From positions 62,001 through 126,000 of the forward strand of contig CBDIHH010000004.1 of the NCBI GenBank assembly GCA_965279095.1: a stretch of 64,000 nt of DNA, read 5' to 3'. Numbering within the stretch: the stretch's first letter is position 1; each line of letters starts with the position of its first letter. Source of the stretch: CBDIHH01 sp965279095. GTDB taxonomy: Bacteria; Pseudomonadota; Alphaproteobacteria; Caulobacterales; Caulobacteraceae. Of the stretch, positions 7,974 to 16,223 are shown in pieces. The notes under the pieces were generated by a model that saw only the letters and a list, made by a program, of their open reading frames with translations, was not told where the DNA came from and made no database searches. Made by a program: the position numbers and the translations under genes.

Positions 7974-8240
7974 ATGGCCGACGACTCCTCCACCATCGAC
8001 GTCCTGAACGCCGCCGCCCAGACGCAGCTTCGCAGCGTCATCGAGCGCATCGAGCGGCTGGAAGAGGACAAGGCGGCCGTGATGGTCGACCTCAAGGAGG
8101 TCTATGCCGAGGCCAAGGGCAATGGCTACGACGTCAAGGTGATCCGCAAGATCGTGCGTCTGCGCAAGCAGGACAAGGCCAAGCGGCTGGAGGAAGAGGC
8201 GCTGATCGATCTCTATCTGTCGGCGATCGGGGGTCTGTGA
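7974..8240 (+). CDS. gapR: GapR-family DNA-binding protein (DUF2312)
   Basis: An 88-residue alphaproteobacterial nucleoid-associated protein. GapR of Caulobacter binds overtwisted DNA ahead of replication forks and transcribing polymerase and supports topoisomerase action. Seen: the long N-terminal coiled-coil segment (about 20-55, IERIERLEEDKAAVMVDLKE) and the basic stretch VIRKIVRLRKQDKAKR followed by the acidic tail, matching DUF2312. ATG at 7974 is favoured over an upstream in-frame start at 7956. The next gene starts within its stop codon. Confidence 0.93.
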   Translation: MADDSSTIDVLNAAAQTQLRSVIERIERLEEDKAAVMVDLKEVYAEAKGNGYDVKVIRKIVRLRKQDKAKRLEEEALIDLYLSAIGGL

Positions 8241-8587
8241 AGCGACGCCCTCCCGATAAGCCCAAGGCCTCTCCCGCCCTCCAGGCCAAGGAGGCCGCCA
8301 AGCGCGCGGCGCTCAATGCTCTCAAGCGGGCCCGTCGCACGGCGGACCGGGCGGGGGTCGAGCTGTCCGACTGGGAGGGCGAGTTCCTCGGCTCGCTCGA
8401 GGATCGCATCAAGACCTACGGCCGCGCCTTCGCCGACCCCGACAAGGGCGCCATGGGCGCGCCCCTGTCGATGATGCAGGGGCTCAAGCTGCGGGAGATC
8501 GCCGCCAAGGCCAGCGGCAAGGAGCGCGACAAGCCAAGGCCCCGCGGCTTCGCCCCGCGCAAGGCGCGCATCCAACCGCCGGATTAG
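8237..8587 (+). CDS. Hypothetical protein, overlaps gapR
   Basis: A 116-residue basic protein with GTG start overlapping the gapR stop (GTGA), hence translationally coupled to it. The N-terminal 45 residues are Lys/Ala/Arg rich and probably helical; the middle holds LSDWEGEFLGSLEDRIKTYGRAFADP, then a stretch rich in Lys/Arg/Pro. No family name is recognised and no signal peptide or membrane segment is seen. The coupling with gapR and the basic ends make nucleic-acid association a guess only. Confidence 0.7.
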   Translation: MKRRPPDKPKASPALQAKEAAKRAALNALKRARRTADRAGVELSDWEGEFLGSLEDRIKTYGRAFADPDKGAMGAPLSMMQGLKLREIAAKASGKERDKPRPRGFAPRKARIQPPD

Positions 8588-8595
8588 ACGTATAA

Positions 8596-8612
8596 GGGAA
8601 CGATCGTTTTCC
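8596..8612. promoter_or_regulatory. Palindromic operator candidate upstream of the type III PKS gene
   Basis: GGGAACGATCGTTTTCC holds the perfect 10-bp palindrome AACGATCGTT (8599-8608) with flanking GG/CC complementarity, a shape common in TetR-type operators. It sits 16 bp before the PKS start codon and overlaps a TATAAG box at 8591-8596. No regulator gene lies beside it. Confidence 0.3.
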
Positions 8613-8627
8613 AACCCTTGGTGATCA

Positions 8628-9674
8628 TTGGCCGCAAGCCTTCTGTCCGTCGCCTCCGCTAGCGCCCCCCACGTCCTGACTCAGGACGCCGTCGTCGCCT
8701 TTTCCCGCCACATGTTCCAGGACCGCTTTCGCGATTTCGCGCGGCTGGAACCGGTGTTCCACAACGCCGGCATCGCGCAGCGCCAGTCGGTGATGCCGAT
8801 CGCCTGGTTCTACGAGGATCGCGGCTGGGCCGAGCGCACCGCCGCCTATCTGGCCGGCGCCTGCGACCTGTTCGTGCAGGCCGCCGCCCTGGCCCTGGAG
8901 CGGGCGGGTCTTGCGGCGGCGGACATCGACGCCATCGTCACCGTCTCGTCCACCGGCATCGCCACCCCCAGCATCGAGGCCCGCGTCCTCGGCCGGATGG
9001 GCTTCCGCGCCGATGTGGAGCGGGTGCCGGTGTTCGGCCTGGGCTGCGCCGGGGGGGTCAGCGGCCTGTCCCTGGCCGCGCGCCTGGCCGAGCAGCGGCC
9101 CGGCAAGACGGTGCTGTTCGTGACCATCGAGCTGTGCACCCTGGCCTTCCGGCTGGACGAGCTGACCGCCGCCAACATCGTCGCCACCGCCCTGTTCGGC
9201 GACGGCGCCGCCGCCTGCGTGGTTCGATCCGGAGACGAGGGGGCGATGGTCATCGAGGGGGCGGGCGAACACACCTGGCCAGACACCCTCGACATCATGG
9301 GCTGGAACATCGACCCCCAGGGGTTCAGTGTGATCTTCGACCGCGCCATCCCGCCCTTCGCCAGCGCCAACCTGGGCCCCGCCGTCGACGGGATCCTGGC
9401 GCGCATGGGCCTGGCCCACGCCGATGTCGATCGCTTCGTCTGCCACCCGGGCGGGGCCAAGGTGGTGGCGGCCTTGGAGGAGGCCCTGCGCCTGGACGGG
9501 GGGGCGCTCGACGTGGAGCGCCAGGTGCTCGGCGCCCACGGCAACATGTCGGCGCCGACGGTGCTGTTCGTGCTCGAACGTCTGCTGGCGGCGGGCCAGG
9601 GAGGCCGGCTGGTGCTGGCGGCGGTGGGCCCCGGCTTCACCGCCAGCTGCGTGTCGCTGAAGGTCTCCGCGTGA
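8628..9674 (+). CDS. Type III polyketide synthase (chalcone/stilbene synthase superfamily)
   Basis: A 348-residue homodimeric iterative condensing enzyme that extends an acyl-CoA starter with malonyl-CoA; bacterial members make alkylresorcinols or alkylpyrones. The catalytic triad is visible: Cys140 in GLGCAGG, His in CHPGGAK and Asn in GNMSAP. A GPGF-like loop appears as GPGFTAS near the C-terminus. Start: an in-frame TGA at 8622 limits the choice, so TTG at 8628 is the first usable codon; the first ATG (about residue 29) would cut into the conserved domain. The stop codon overlaps the start of the methyltransferase-like gene, so the pair acts together. The product is unknown. Confidence 0.92.
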   Translation: MAASLLSVASASAPHVLTQDAVVAFSRHMFQDRFRDFARLEPVFHNAGIAQRQSVMPIAWFYEDRGWAERTAAYLAGACDLFVQAAALALERAGLAAADIDAIVTVSSTGIATPSIEARVLGRMGFRADVERVPVFGLGCAGGVSGLSLAARLAEQRPGKTVLFVTIELCTLAFRLDELTAANIVATALFGDGAAACVVRSGDEGAMVIEGAGEHTWPDTLDIMGWNIDPQGFSVIFDRAIPPFASANLGPAVDGILARMGLAHADVDRFVCHPGGAKVVAALEEALRLDGGALDVERQVLGAHGNMSAPTVLFVLERLLAAGQGGRLVLAAVGPGFTASCVSLKVSA

Positions 9675-10159
9675 GCACAGCCGTCGTCATCCTCGCCCTG
9701 GTGACGGCGCAGCGGCTGGGCGAGCTGGTGCTGGCCAACCGCAACACCCGGGTGCTCAAGGCCGCGGGCGCCCGGGAGTACGGGGCGCGCCACTATCCCC
9801 TGATCGTCGCCCTGCACGCCGCCTGGCTGGCCGGCCTGTGGTGGCTGGCCTGGGACAGGCCGGTGCAGTGGCCGTGGATCGCCGCCTTCGTTGTCCTGCA
9901 GGCCCTGAGGGTGTGGGTCATCGCCAGCCTCGGCGGACGGTGGACCACGCGCATCATCGTGCCGCCCGGGGCGCCGCGCGTGCGCCGGGGCCCCTACCGG
10001 TTCCTGCCGCATCCCAACTACATGGTCGTTGTTGGCGAGATCGCGGTCCTGCCCCTGGCCTTCGGCCTGCCGGCGTTCGCCGTGGTGTTCAGCCTGCTCA
10101 ACGCCGCCGTCCTGACCCTGCGCATCCGCGCCGAGACCCGCGCCCTGCGCCTCGGCTGA
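9671..10159 (+). CDS. Isoprenylcysteine carboxyl methyltransferase (ICMT)-like membrane protein
   Basis: A 162-residue membrane protein with about four hydrophobic segments. The C-terminal half carries the ICMT/PEMT-type signature RGPYRFLPHPNYMVV followed by a hydrophobic helix and a Glu-Thr-Arg-rich tail, which binds SAM. GTG start at 9671 overlaps the PKS stop (GTGA). Bacterial ICMT-like proteins encoded next to type III PKS genes (e.g. BpsB with BpsA in Bacillus) O-methylate alkylpyrones, and this is the likely role here. Confidence 0.88.
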   Translation: MSTAVVILALVTAQRLGELVLANRNTRVLKAAGAREYGARHYPLIVALHAAWLAGLWWLAWDRPVQWPWIAAFVVLQALRVWVIASLGGRWTTRIIVPPGAPRVRRGPYRFLPHPNYMVVVGEIAVLPLAFGLPAFAVVFSLLNAAVLTLRIRAETRALRLG

Positions 10160-10286
10160 AAACGGTCACGCCCGGCGATGGGGTTGACTCTCTTGTGCGC
10201 CGCAAACAAAAACCCCGCATAAACAGATTTTCTTCAAGCTCGCGCCGCCGCCATATTGGAGCGGGGCGCCCCACAGGGATTTGTCC

Positions 10287-11294
10287 ATGGCTGTTCGCGT
10301 CGCCATCAACGGCTTCGGCCGCATCGGTCGTCTGGTTCTGCGCTCCATCTTCGAGCACGCCCGGCGCGACATCGAGATCGTGGCGATCAACGACCTGGGC
10401 CCGGTGGAGACCAACGCCCACCTGCTGCGCTACGACTCCACCCACGGCCGCTTCCCCGGCGTGGTGACGGTGGACGGCGACAGCATCGACATCGGCCTCG
10501 GCAAGATCAAGGTCACCGCCATCCGCAACCCCGAGGAGCTCCCCCACGGGGACATGGGCGTGGACATCGTCTTCGAGTGCACCGGCCTGTTCGCCACCAA
10601 GGACAAGGCCGCGGCCCACCTGAGGGGCGGCGCCAAGCGGGTGCTGGTCTCGGCGCCGTGCGACAACGCCGACAAGACCATCGTCTACGGCGTCAACCAC
10701 GACAGCCTGACGGCCGAGGACATCATCGTCTCCAACGCCTCGTGCACCACCAACTGCCTGGCGCCGGTGGCCAAGGTGCTGGACGACCTGTTCGGCATCG
10801 AGCGTGGCTACATGACCACCATCCACTCCTATACCGGCGACCAGCCCACCCTCGACACCATGCACAAGGATCTCTACCGCGCCCGCTCGGCGGCGCTGTC
10901 GATGATCCCCACCTCGACGGGGGCGGCCAAGGCCGTCGGCCTGGTGCTGCCGCAGCTGGCCGGCAAGCTCGACGGCTCCTCGATCCGCGTGCCAACCCCC
11001 AATGTCTCCGTGGTCGACCTCAAGGTCGTGCCCGGCCGGGACGTGACCAAGGACGAGGTCAACGCCGCCCTGCAGGCCGCCGCCGACGGGCCCATGAAGG
11101 GGGTGCTGGCCACCACCAGCGAGCCCCTGGTGTCCATGGACTTCAACCACATCGCCGCCTCGTCCACCGTGGCCCTGCCACAGACCCAGGTGATCGAGGG
11201 CAAGCTGGTGCGGGTGCTGAGCTGGTACGACAACGAGTGGGGCTTCTCCACGCGGATGGCCGACACCGCCCTGGCCATGGCGAAGTTCCTCTAG
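10287..11294 (+). CDS. gap: Glyceraldehyde-3-phosphate dehydrogenase, type I
   Basis: A 335-residue homotetrameric enzyme interconverting glyceraldehyde-3-phosphate and 1,3-bisphosphoglycerate. NAD-binding motif INGFGRIGR at residues 7-15, the catalytic Cys in SNASCTTNCLAP (about residue 152), and the terminal WYDNEWGFS block are intact. The ATG at 10287 has an AGGGA site at proper spacing; an in-frame TTG at 10281 is less likely. First of gap-pgk-fba. Because the cbb cluster of this window lacks its own gap and pgk, this copy probably serves both glycolysis/gluconeogenesis and the Calvin cycle. Confidence 0.97.
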   Translation: MAVRVAINGFGRIGRLVLRSIFEHARRDIEIVAINDLGPVETNAHLLRYDSTHGRFPGVVTVDGDSIDIGLGKIKVTAIRNPEELPHGDMGVDIVFECTGLFATKDKAAAHLRGGAKRVLVSAPCDNADKTIVYGVNHDSLTAEDIIVSNASCTTNCLAPVAKVLDDLFGIERGYMTTIHSYTGDQPTLDTMHKDLYRARSAALSMIPTSTGAAKAVGLVLPQLAGKLDGSSIRVPTPNVSVVDLKVVPGRDVTKDEVNAALQAAADGPMKGVLATTSEPLVSMDFNHIAASSTVALPQTQVIEGKLVRVLSWYDNEWGFSTRMADTALAMAKFL

Positions 11295-11296
11295 GG

Positions 11297-12514
11297 ATGA
11301 GCTACCGCACCCTCGACCAGGCCGGGGACCTGACCGGCAAGACCGCCCTGGTCCGGGTGGACTTCAATGTGCCGATGCACGAGGGCCCGGACGGCGAGCG
11401 TCTGGTGTCCGACGACACCCGCCTGCGCAGCGCCCTGCCCACGATCCGCAAACTGGTTTCCGCGGGGGCCAGGGTGGTGCTGCTGGCCCACTTCGATCGC
11501 CCCAAGGGCAGGCGTGTCCCGGAGATGAGCCTGGCCCCGCTGGTCCAGCCCCTGGCCGGACTGCTCGGCGTCCCGGTGGCCTTCGCCGACGACTGCGTCG
11601 GGCCCAAGGCGCAGGCCGCGGTGGACGCCCTGGCGCCCGGCGGCGTGCTGCTGCTGGAGAACCTGCGCTTTCACGCCGAGGAAGAAAGGAACGACCCGGG
11701 CTTCTCCGCCGCCCTGGCGGCCCTAGGCGACCTTTACGTCAACGACGCCTTTTCCGCCGCCCACCGCGCCCATGCCTCGACCGAAGGCGTGGCCCGCCTG
11801 TTGCCGGCCTATGCCGGCGAGGCGATGCGGCGCGAGCTTGACGCCCTGCACAAGGCCCTGGGCCACCCCGAGCGCCCGGTGATGGGCATCGTCGGCGGCT
11901 CCAAGGTGTCGACCAAGCTGGACCTGTTGCACAATCTGGTGACGCGGCTGGACAAGCTGGCCATCGGCGGCGGCATGGCCAACACCTTCCTCTACGCCCA
12001 GGGCCACGACGTCGGCGCCTCCTACTGCGAGAAGGAGCTGGCGGAGACCGCCCGCGACATCATCCGCCTGGCCGGCCAGAGCAACTGCAAGCTGTTCCTG
12101 CCCATCGACATCGTCGTCGCCGAGAAGCTGGCCGCCGGCTCGCCCGCCCGCGTGCGCGGGGTGGGCGAGGTCGACGAGGATGAGCGTATCCTCGACGCCG
12201 GTCCGGAAACCATCGAGCGGCTGTGCCGGGCGATGGGCAATTCCAAGACCCTGATCTGGAACGGACCGCTGGGCGTCTTCGAGGTCCCCCCCTTCGACAA
12301 GGGCACCGTGGAGGCGGCCCGCTGCGCCGGCGCCCTGGCCAAGGCCGGCAAGCTGGTGGCCGTGGCCGGCGGCGGTGATACGGTGTCGGCCTTGAACCTC
12401 GCCGGCGTGGTGGACGACTTCAGCTTCGTCTCGACCGCCGGCGGCGCCTTTTTGGAATGGATGGAAGGCAAGGTGCTGCCCGGTGTGGCGGCGCTGGAGC
12501 CCCGAGGGGAGTAG
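11297..12514 (+). CDS. pgk: Phosphoglycerate kinase
   Basis: A 405-residue monomeric kinase transferring phosphate between 1,3-bisphosphoglycerate and ADP. Seen: RVDFNVP at the N-terminus, HFDRPKG, the VGGSKVSTK nucleotide-binding segment near the middle, NSKTLIWNGPLGVFE, and the C-terminal GGGDTVSAL loop. ATG at 11297 follows the gap stop by 2 bp. The next gene (fba) begins 3 bp after its stop, so all three are one operon. Confidence 0.97.
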   Translation: MSYRTLDQAGDLTGKTALVRVDFNVPMHEGPDGERLVSDDTRLRSALPTIRKLVSAGARVVLLAHFDRPKGRRVPEMSLAPLVQPLAGLLGVPVAFADDCVGPKAQAAVDALAPGGVLLLENLRFHAEEERNDPGFSAALAALGDLYVNDAFSAAHRAHASTEGVARLLPAYAGEAMRRELDALHKALGHPERPVMGIVGGSKVSTKLDLLHNLVTRLDKLAIGGGMANTFLYAQGHDVGASYCEKELAETARDIIRLAGQSNCKLFLPIDIVVAEKLAAGSPARVRGVGEVDEDERILDAGPETIERLCRAMGNSKTLIWNGPLGVFEVPPFDKGTVEAARCAGALAKAGKLVAVAGGGDTVSALNLAGVVDDFSFVSTAGGAFLEWMEGKVLPGVAALEPRGE

Positions 12515-12517
12515 GAT

Positions 12518-13603
12518 ATGGCGCGGATCACGCTGAGGCAGCTGCTCGACCACGCGGCGGAATACGACTACGGCCTGCCGGCCTTCAACATCAACAACAT
12601 GGAACAGGGCCTGGCGATCATGGAGGCGGCCGAGGCCGTCAACGCGCCGGTCATCATCCAGGCCAGCCGCGGCGCCCGCAACTACGCCAACGACATCGTC
12701 CTGAAATACCTGATCGACGGGCTGGTGGAGATGTATCCCAACATCCCCGTCTGCATGCACCAGGACCACGGCAACTCCCCCGCCACCTGCGCCACCGCCA
12801 TCCAGTACGGCTTCACCTCGGTGATGATGGACGGCAGCCTGGAGGCCGACGGCAAGACCCCCGCCTCCTATGACTACAACGCCGACGTCACCCGCCAGGT
12901 GGTCGACATGGCCCACGCCTGCGGCGTGTCGGTCGAGGGCGAGCTGGGCGTGCTCGGCTCGCTCGAGACCGGCATGGGCGAGAAGGAGGACGGCCACGGC
13001 TTCGAGGGCAAGCTCGACCACAGCCAGCTGCTCACCGACCCGGACCAGGCGGTGGACTTCGTCCGTCGCACCCATGTGGACGCCCTGGCGATCGCCATGG
13101 GCACCAGCCACGGCGCCTACAAGTTCACCCGCCAGCCGGACGGCGACGTCCTGGCCATGAACGTGATCGAGGCCGTTCACCGCCGCCTGCCCAACATGCA
13201 CCTGGTGATGCACGGCTCCTCGGCGGTGCCGCAGGACCTGCAGGACGAGCTCAACAAATACGGCGGCGCCATGCCCCAGACCTGGGGCGTGCCTGTGGAA
13301 GAGGTCCAGCGCGGCATCAAGCACGGCGTGCGCAAGATCAACATCGACACCGACAACCGGATGGCCATCACCGCCGCCATCCGCAAGGTGTTCATGGAGA
13401 AGCCGGGCGAGTTCGACCCGCGCGGCTATCTGAAGCCGGCCAAGGAAGCCATGCGCAAGATCTGCATCCAGCGCTTCCAGGAGTTCGGCGCCGAGGGCTA
13501 CGCCGGCAAGATCAAGCCGCTTTCCACCGCCGCCATGGCCAAGCGCTATGTCTCCGGCGAGCTGGACCCCAAGATCGCCGTCGACCGGCAGGCGGCGGAG
13601 TAG
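12518..13603 (+). CDS. fba: Class II fructose-bisphosphate aldolase (Calvin-cycle subtype), copy 1
   Basis: A 361-residue zinc-dependent aldolase. Zn ligands are in HQDHGN (near residue 81), VEGELG and MHGSSAVP; the phosphate-binding block is KINIDTD. The same subtype, strikingly similar even at the N-terminus (MARITLRQLLDHAAEY), is encoded again in the cbb operon at 28375-29469, so the genome carries two related copies. This one, in the gap-pgk operon, is presumably the housekeeping enzyme. Confidence 0.96.
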   Translation: MARITLRQLLDHAAEYDYGLPAFNINNMEQGLAIMEAAEAVNAPVIIQASRGARNYANDIVLKYLIDGLVEMYPNIPVCMHQDHGNSPATCATAIQYGFTSVMMDGSLEADGKTPASYDYNADVTRQVVDMAHACGVSVEGELGVLGSLETGMGEKEDGHGFEGKLDHSQLLTDPDQAVDFVRRTHVDALAIAMGTSHGAYKFTRQPDGDVLAMNVIEAVHRRLPNMHLVMHGSSAVPQDLQDELNKYGGAMPQTWGVPVEEVQRGIKHGVRKINIDTDNRMAITAAIRKVFMEKPGEFDPRGYLKPAKEAMRKICIQRFQEFGAEGYAGKIKPLSTAAMAKRYVSGELDPKIAVDRQAAE

Positions 13604-13609
13604 GACGGC

Positions 13610-13996
13610 CTACCAGAGGCGCACCACGCCGGTCTGGTCGAACAGGCGCTCGTTGGAGACCAAGGTCAGGTCCTCGGCCAGGGCCTGGGCGATCAGCAGT
13701 CGGTCGAAGGGATCCCTGTGGGGAAAATCCAGGCGGCCGGCTTCAATGCCGTGAAGGATCTCGACCGCTAGGGGCTTGAATCCTTCCTGGGCCATCATCT
13801 CGGCGAACTGTGCAACGAGGTCTCCGAACTGAGGCAACTTGCCGATCCGGTATTTGATGGCCACCTCGAGCGCCGATACGGCGCTGACGAAAACCTCATT
13901 GTCGGGGCTGCGGATCGTGGCGTCAGCCAAAGGGGTCAGGGCCTTGTCAGCCGACAGCCACCAAAGCAGGGCGTGGGTGTCGAGCAGCAATCTCAC
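13610..13996 (-). CDS. PIN-domain toxin of a VapBC-type toxin-antitoxin module
   Basis: A 128-residue PIN-domain ribonuclease. The acidic metal-binding residues are visible: Asp in LLLDTHALLWW (residue 5), Glu in SALEVAIKYRIGKL, and Asp residues in HRDPFDRLLIAQAL. Such toxins cleave RNA and stop translation when released from the antitoxin. Start GTG at 13996 overlaps the antitoxin stop (GTGA), so it is translationally coupled. Downstream it converges with fba. Confidence 0.92.
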   Translation of the reverse strand: MRLLLDTHALLWWLSADKALTPLADATIRSPDNEVFVSAVSALEVAIKYRIGKLPQFGDLVAQFAEMMAQEGFKPLAVEILHGIEAGRLDFPHRDPFDRLLIAQALAEDLTLVSNERLFDQTGVVRLW

Positions 13997-14226
13997 TCGC
14001 CGTTCCAGGCCCTGAGCTCGTCTTCGGGCAAGGGGTCGAAGAAGGACTCCGGAACCGTGAAGCGCCCCTTCCAAGCGCCTGGCTTGCGCTCGACGGCGGG
14101 CGCGATCGCCACCAGTCTCGCGACCGGCTGCGAGCCGCGCGCGATGGTCACCTCCTCGCCCTGCTCGACCTTGGCAAGCAGTTGAGACAGCTGGGTCTTG
14201 GCCTGATGAACGGTGTAGGTCGCCAT
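13993..14226 (-). CDS. Phd/YefM-type antitoxin
   Basis: A 77-residue antitoxin. The N-terminal DNA-binding part (MATYTVHQAKTQLSQLLAKVEQG, split here only for reading; residues 1-23) and GEEVTIARGSQPVARL match Phd/YefM; the C-terminal tail (about 50-77) should wrap the PIN toxin. The ATG at 14226 directly abuts a perfect palindrome, and no Shine-Dalgarno is present, indicating leaderless translation and autorepression. Confidence 0.92.
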   Translation of the reverse strand: MATYTVHQAKTQLSQLLAKVEQGEEVTIARGSQPVARLVAIAPAVERKPGAWKGRFTVPESFFDPLPEDELRAWNGE

Positions 14227-14263
14227 AGCTAAGTATCTTAGCTAACCTGAGCGGCCTGATCAA
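14226..14263 (-). promoter_or_regulatory. Toxin-antitoxin promoter with overlapping operator palindrome
   Basis: On the minus strand, TTGATC (14258-14263), 17 bp, TAAGAT (14235-14240), then 8 nt to the ATG. A perfect inverted repeat TAGCTAAG-TAT-CTTAGCTA (14226-14244) covers the -10 box and touches the start codon. This is the expected site of antitoxin autorepression. The palindrome also overlaps the stop codon of the upstream SDR gene (14238-14240). Confidence 0.65.
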
Positions 14264-15254
14264 CGGCCCAGAGGCGAGGGCGTTGTGCGCCGCGGACCGG
14301 CAGGCAGCCCAGGCCGATGAGGGTGTCGGCGATGGCGTCGTCGAGCCGGGTCCGCGGCAGGTCCGGGCCCAGGAACGCCTCAAGGCGCCGGCCGTCCAGG
14401 GCCACGCTGTGGCGCCAGAAATGGCTGATCTCCGCCAGTTCGCCGAACAGACGCACGAAGGGCGACAGGGCCAGCACTGCGGCCCAGGGAAAGCGGCGCA
14501 CGGGCAGGCGCGGGGTGTCCGTAACCCGCCGCACCGCCGCGGCCATCTCGCCGGGGGCGAGCTGGAAGCCCGCGAACTGCACCGTCTCGAAGGGCGGCAG
14601 CGTCGCCTCCTGGTCGGCCAGCAGGGCGAACACCTCCCCCAGGTCCGGCAGATAGGCCCAGGCGTGGGTGGCCCCATGACGGGCGATCTCGGTGACCGCC
14701 TTCAAGGGCGCGCCGGGCTTGACCACGACCTGGGAGAACCAGTTGTTCAGGGGCCCCGGTCCGAAATAGTCGCCTGCCCGTATGATCAGCGCGCGCGCCC
14801 CTTGGGTCGACGCCGCCCGCAGTCGGCGTTCCATGGCGATCCGAATGCGGCCCTTGCGACTGGTGGCGGTCTGGGGCGAGCCCTCGCTGATCAGGGGAAA
14901 GGCGTCGGGTCCGAAGTTGTAGATCGTTCCGGGCAGGATGATGCGCGCCCCCTCCGCCTGGGCGGCGGCGATGGTGTTATCGAGCATCGGCAGCACCAGC
15001 CGGTCCCAGTCCCGGTAGCCGGGCGGGTTGACGGCGTGAACGATCAGCTGCGCCCCCCGGGCTGCGGCCGCCACGTCGGCGGCGTTCATGGCGTCGCCCA
15101 AGATCCACTCGATATGCGGGTCGACAGTCTGGGGCCGGCGGGCGAGGGCTCGAACGCGCCACCCGTGGCGGGCAAGGGCGGCGGCGCTCGCCCCGCCAAT
15201 GCCGCCGGTGGCGCCGAGGATGAGGGCTGTCTTGGTCGGGGTGGGCTGGGTCAT
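14238..15254 (-). CDS. NAD(P)-dependent atypical SDR / NAD-epimerase-like protein
   Basis: A 338-residue protein with an N-terminal Rossmann fold: LILGATGGIGGASAAAL (about residues 9-25), an acidic segment WILGDAMN, and IYNFGPDAF plus RAGDYFGP typical of NmrA/epimerase-like SDRs. The substrate is unknown. The ATG at 15254 has AGGAGA 7 nt upstream and is preferred to the in-frame start at 15296. It diverges from a LysR-type regulator across about 70 bp, a classical arrangement in which the regulator controls the neighbouring oxidoreductase. Confidence 0.85.
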   Translation of the reverse strand: MTQPTPTKTALILGATGGIGGASAAALARHGWRVRALARRPQTVDPHIEWILGDAMNAADVAAAARGAQLIVHAVNPPGYRDWDRLVLPMLDNTIAAAQAEGARIILPGTIYNFGPDAFPLISEGSPQTATSRKGRIRIAMERRLRAASTQGARALIIRAGDYFGPGPLNNWFSQVVVKPGAPLKAVTEIARHGATHAWAYLPDLGEVFALLADQEATLPPFETVQFAGFQLAPGEMAAAVRRVTDTPRLPVRRFPWAAVLALSPFVRLFGELAEISHFWRHSVALDGRRLEAFLGPDLPRTRLDDAIADTLIGLGCLPVRGAQRPRLWAVDQAAQVS

Positions 15255-15326
15255 GGCTGGTCTCCTGTTCACCCACTCTCGATCGTCTTGACCCAATCAG
15301 AAATTGCCTAAAAGGGCCTGCCTGAT

Positions 15327-16223
15327 ATGCATATTTGCATGATAGATCCGGACTGGGACCACTATCGCGCCTTCCTGGCGACCCTTCAGAGCGGCAGCTT
15401 TTCCGAGGCCGCCCGCCGGCTGGGCCGCACGCAGCCCACCCTGGGCCGGCAGATCGGCGAGCTCGAGCGGCGGCTAGGCGCGCCCCTGTTCGTCCGGTCG
15501 CCGCAAGGCCTGCTGCCGACCGACGCCGCGGAGGACCTGCGGCCCCACGCCGAGGCCATGGCGGCCTGCGCCGACGCCCTCCTTCGCGCCGCCTCCGGCG
15601 GGTCGGCGGGCCTGTCCGGCGTGGTGCGGATCACCGCCAGCGAGGTGGTCGGCGCTGAGGTCCTGCCGCCGATCCTGGCGGACCTGCGACAGGCGCAGGG
15701 AGGAATCGACATCGAACTCAGCCTGTCCAACGCCGCGGAGGATTTGCTTCACCGGGCCGCGGACATCGCCGTGCGCATGGTCAGGCCCACCCAGGCGGCC
15801 CTGGTGGCGCGGCGGATCGGCGAGGTCGGCCTCGGCCTCTACGCCCACCGTCGCTATCTCGACGGCCGGCCCGCCCCCGCTCGGCTGGAGGACCTGAACG
15901 GCCATGCCCTGATCGGCTTTGATCGGGAAACCCCGTTCCTGAGACAGTTGCTGGCGCGGCTGCAGCTGGATCGAAGCCGGTTCGCCTTGCGATCCGACAA
16001 CGACCTGGCCCAGATCGCGGCCATTCGCGCGGGCGTCGGCGTGGGCGTGATGCAGCACCCCCTTGCGCGCAGGGATCCCGATCTCGTGCCCGTGTGCCCG
16101 GATGGGGTCGGCTTTACCCTGGAGATGTGGCTTGTCCAGCATGAGGACCTAAGGGCCAGTCGCAGGATCCGAGCAACGTTCGACGCCCTGGCCGTCGGCC
16201 TGGAAGCCTATCTGAAAAGCTAG
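15327..16223 (+). CDS. LysR-family transcriptional regulator
   Basis: About 298 residues (or 294 if started at the second ATG, 15339). N-terminal winged HTH with SGSFSEAARRLGRTQPTLGRQIGELERRLG (written in two parts: SGSFSEAARRLGRTQPTLG, then RQIGELERRLG), followed by a periplasmic-binding-protein-like effector domain (about 90-295). It diverges from the SDR gene. The imperfect palindrome ATGCA-TATT-TGCAT (15327-15340) overlaps the two candidate start codons; if 15339 is the true start it may be an operator. The effector is unknown. Confidence 0.88.
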   Translation: MHICMIDPDWDHYRAFLATLQSGSFSEAARRLGRTQPTLGRQIGELERRLGAPLFVRSPQGLLPTDAAEDLRPHAEAMAACADALLRAASGGSAGLSGVVRITASEVVGAEVLPPILADLRQAQGGIDIELSLSNAAEDLLHRAADIAVRMVRPTQAALVARRIGEVGLGLYAHRRYLDGRPAPARLEDLNGHALIGFDRETPFLRQLLARLQLDRSRFALRSDNDLAQIAAIRAGVGVGVMQHPLARRDPDLVPVCPDGVGFTLEMWLVQHEDLRASRRIRATFDALAVGLEAYLKS

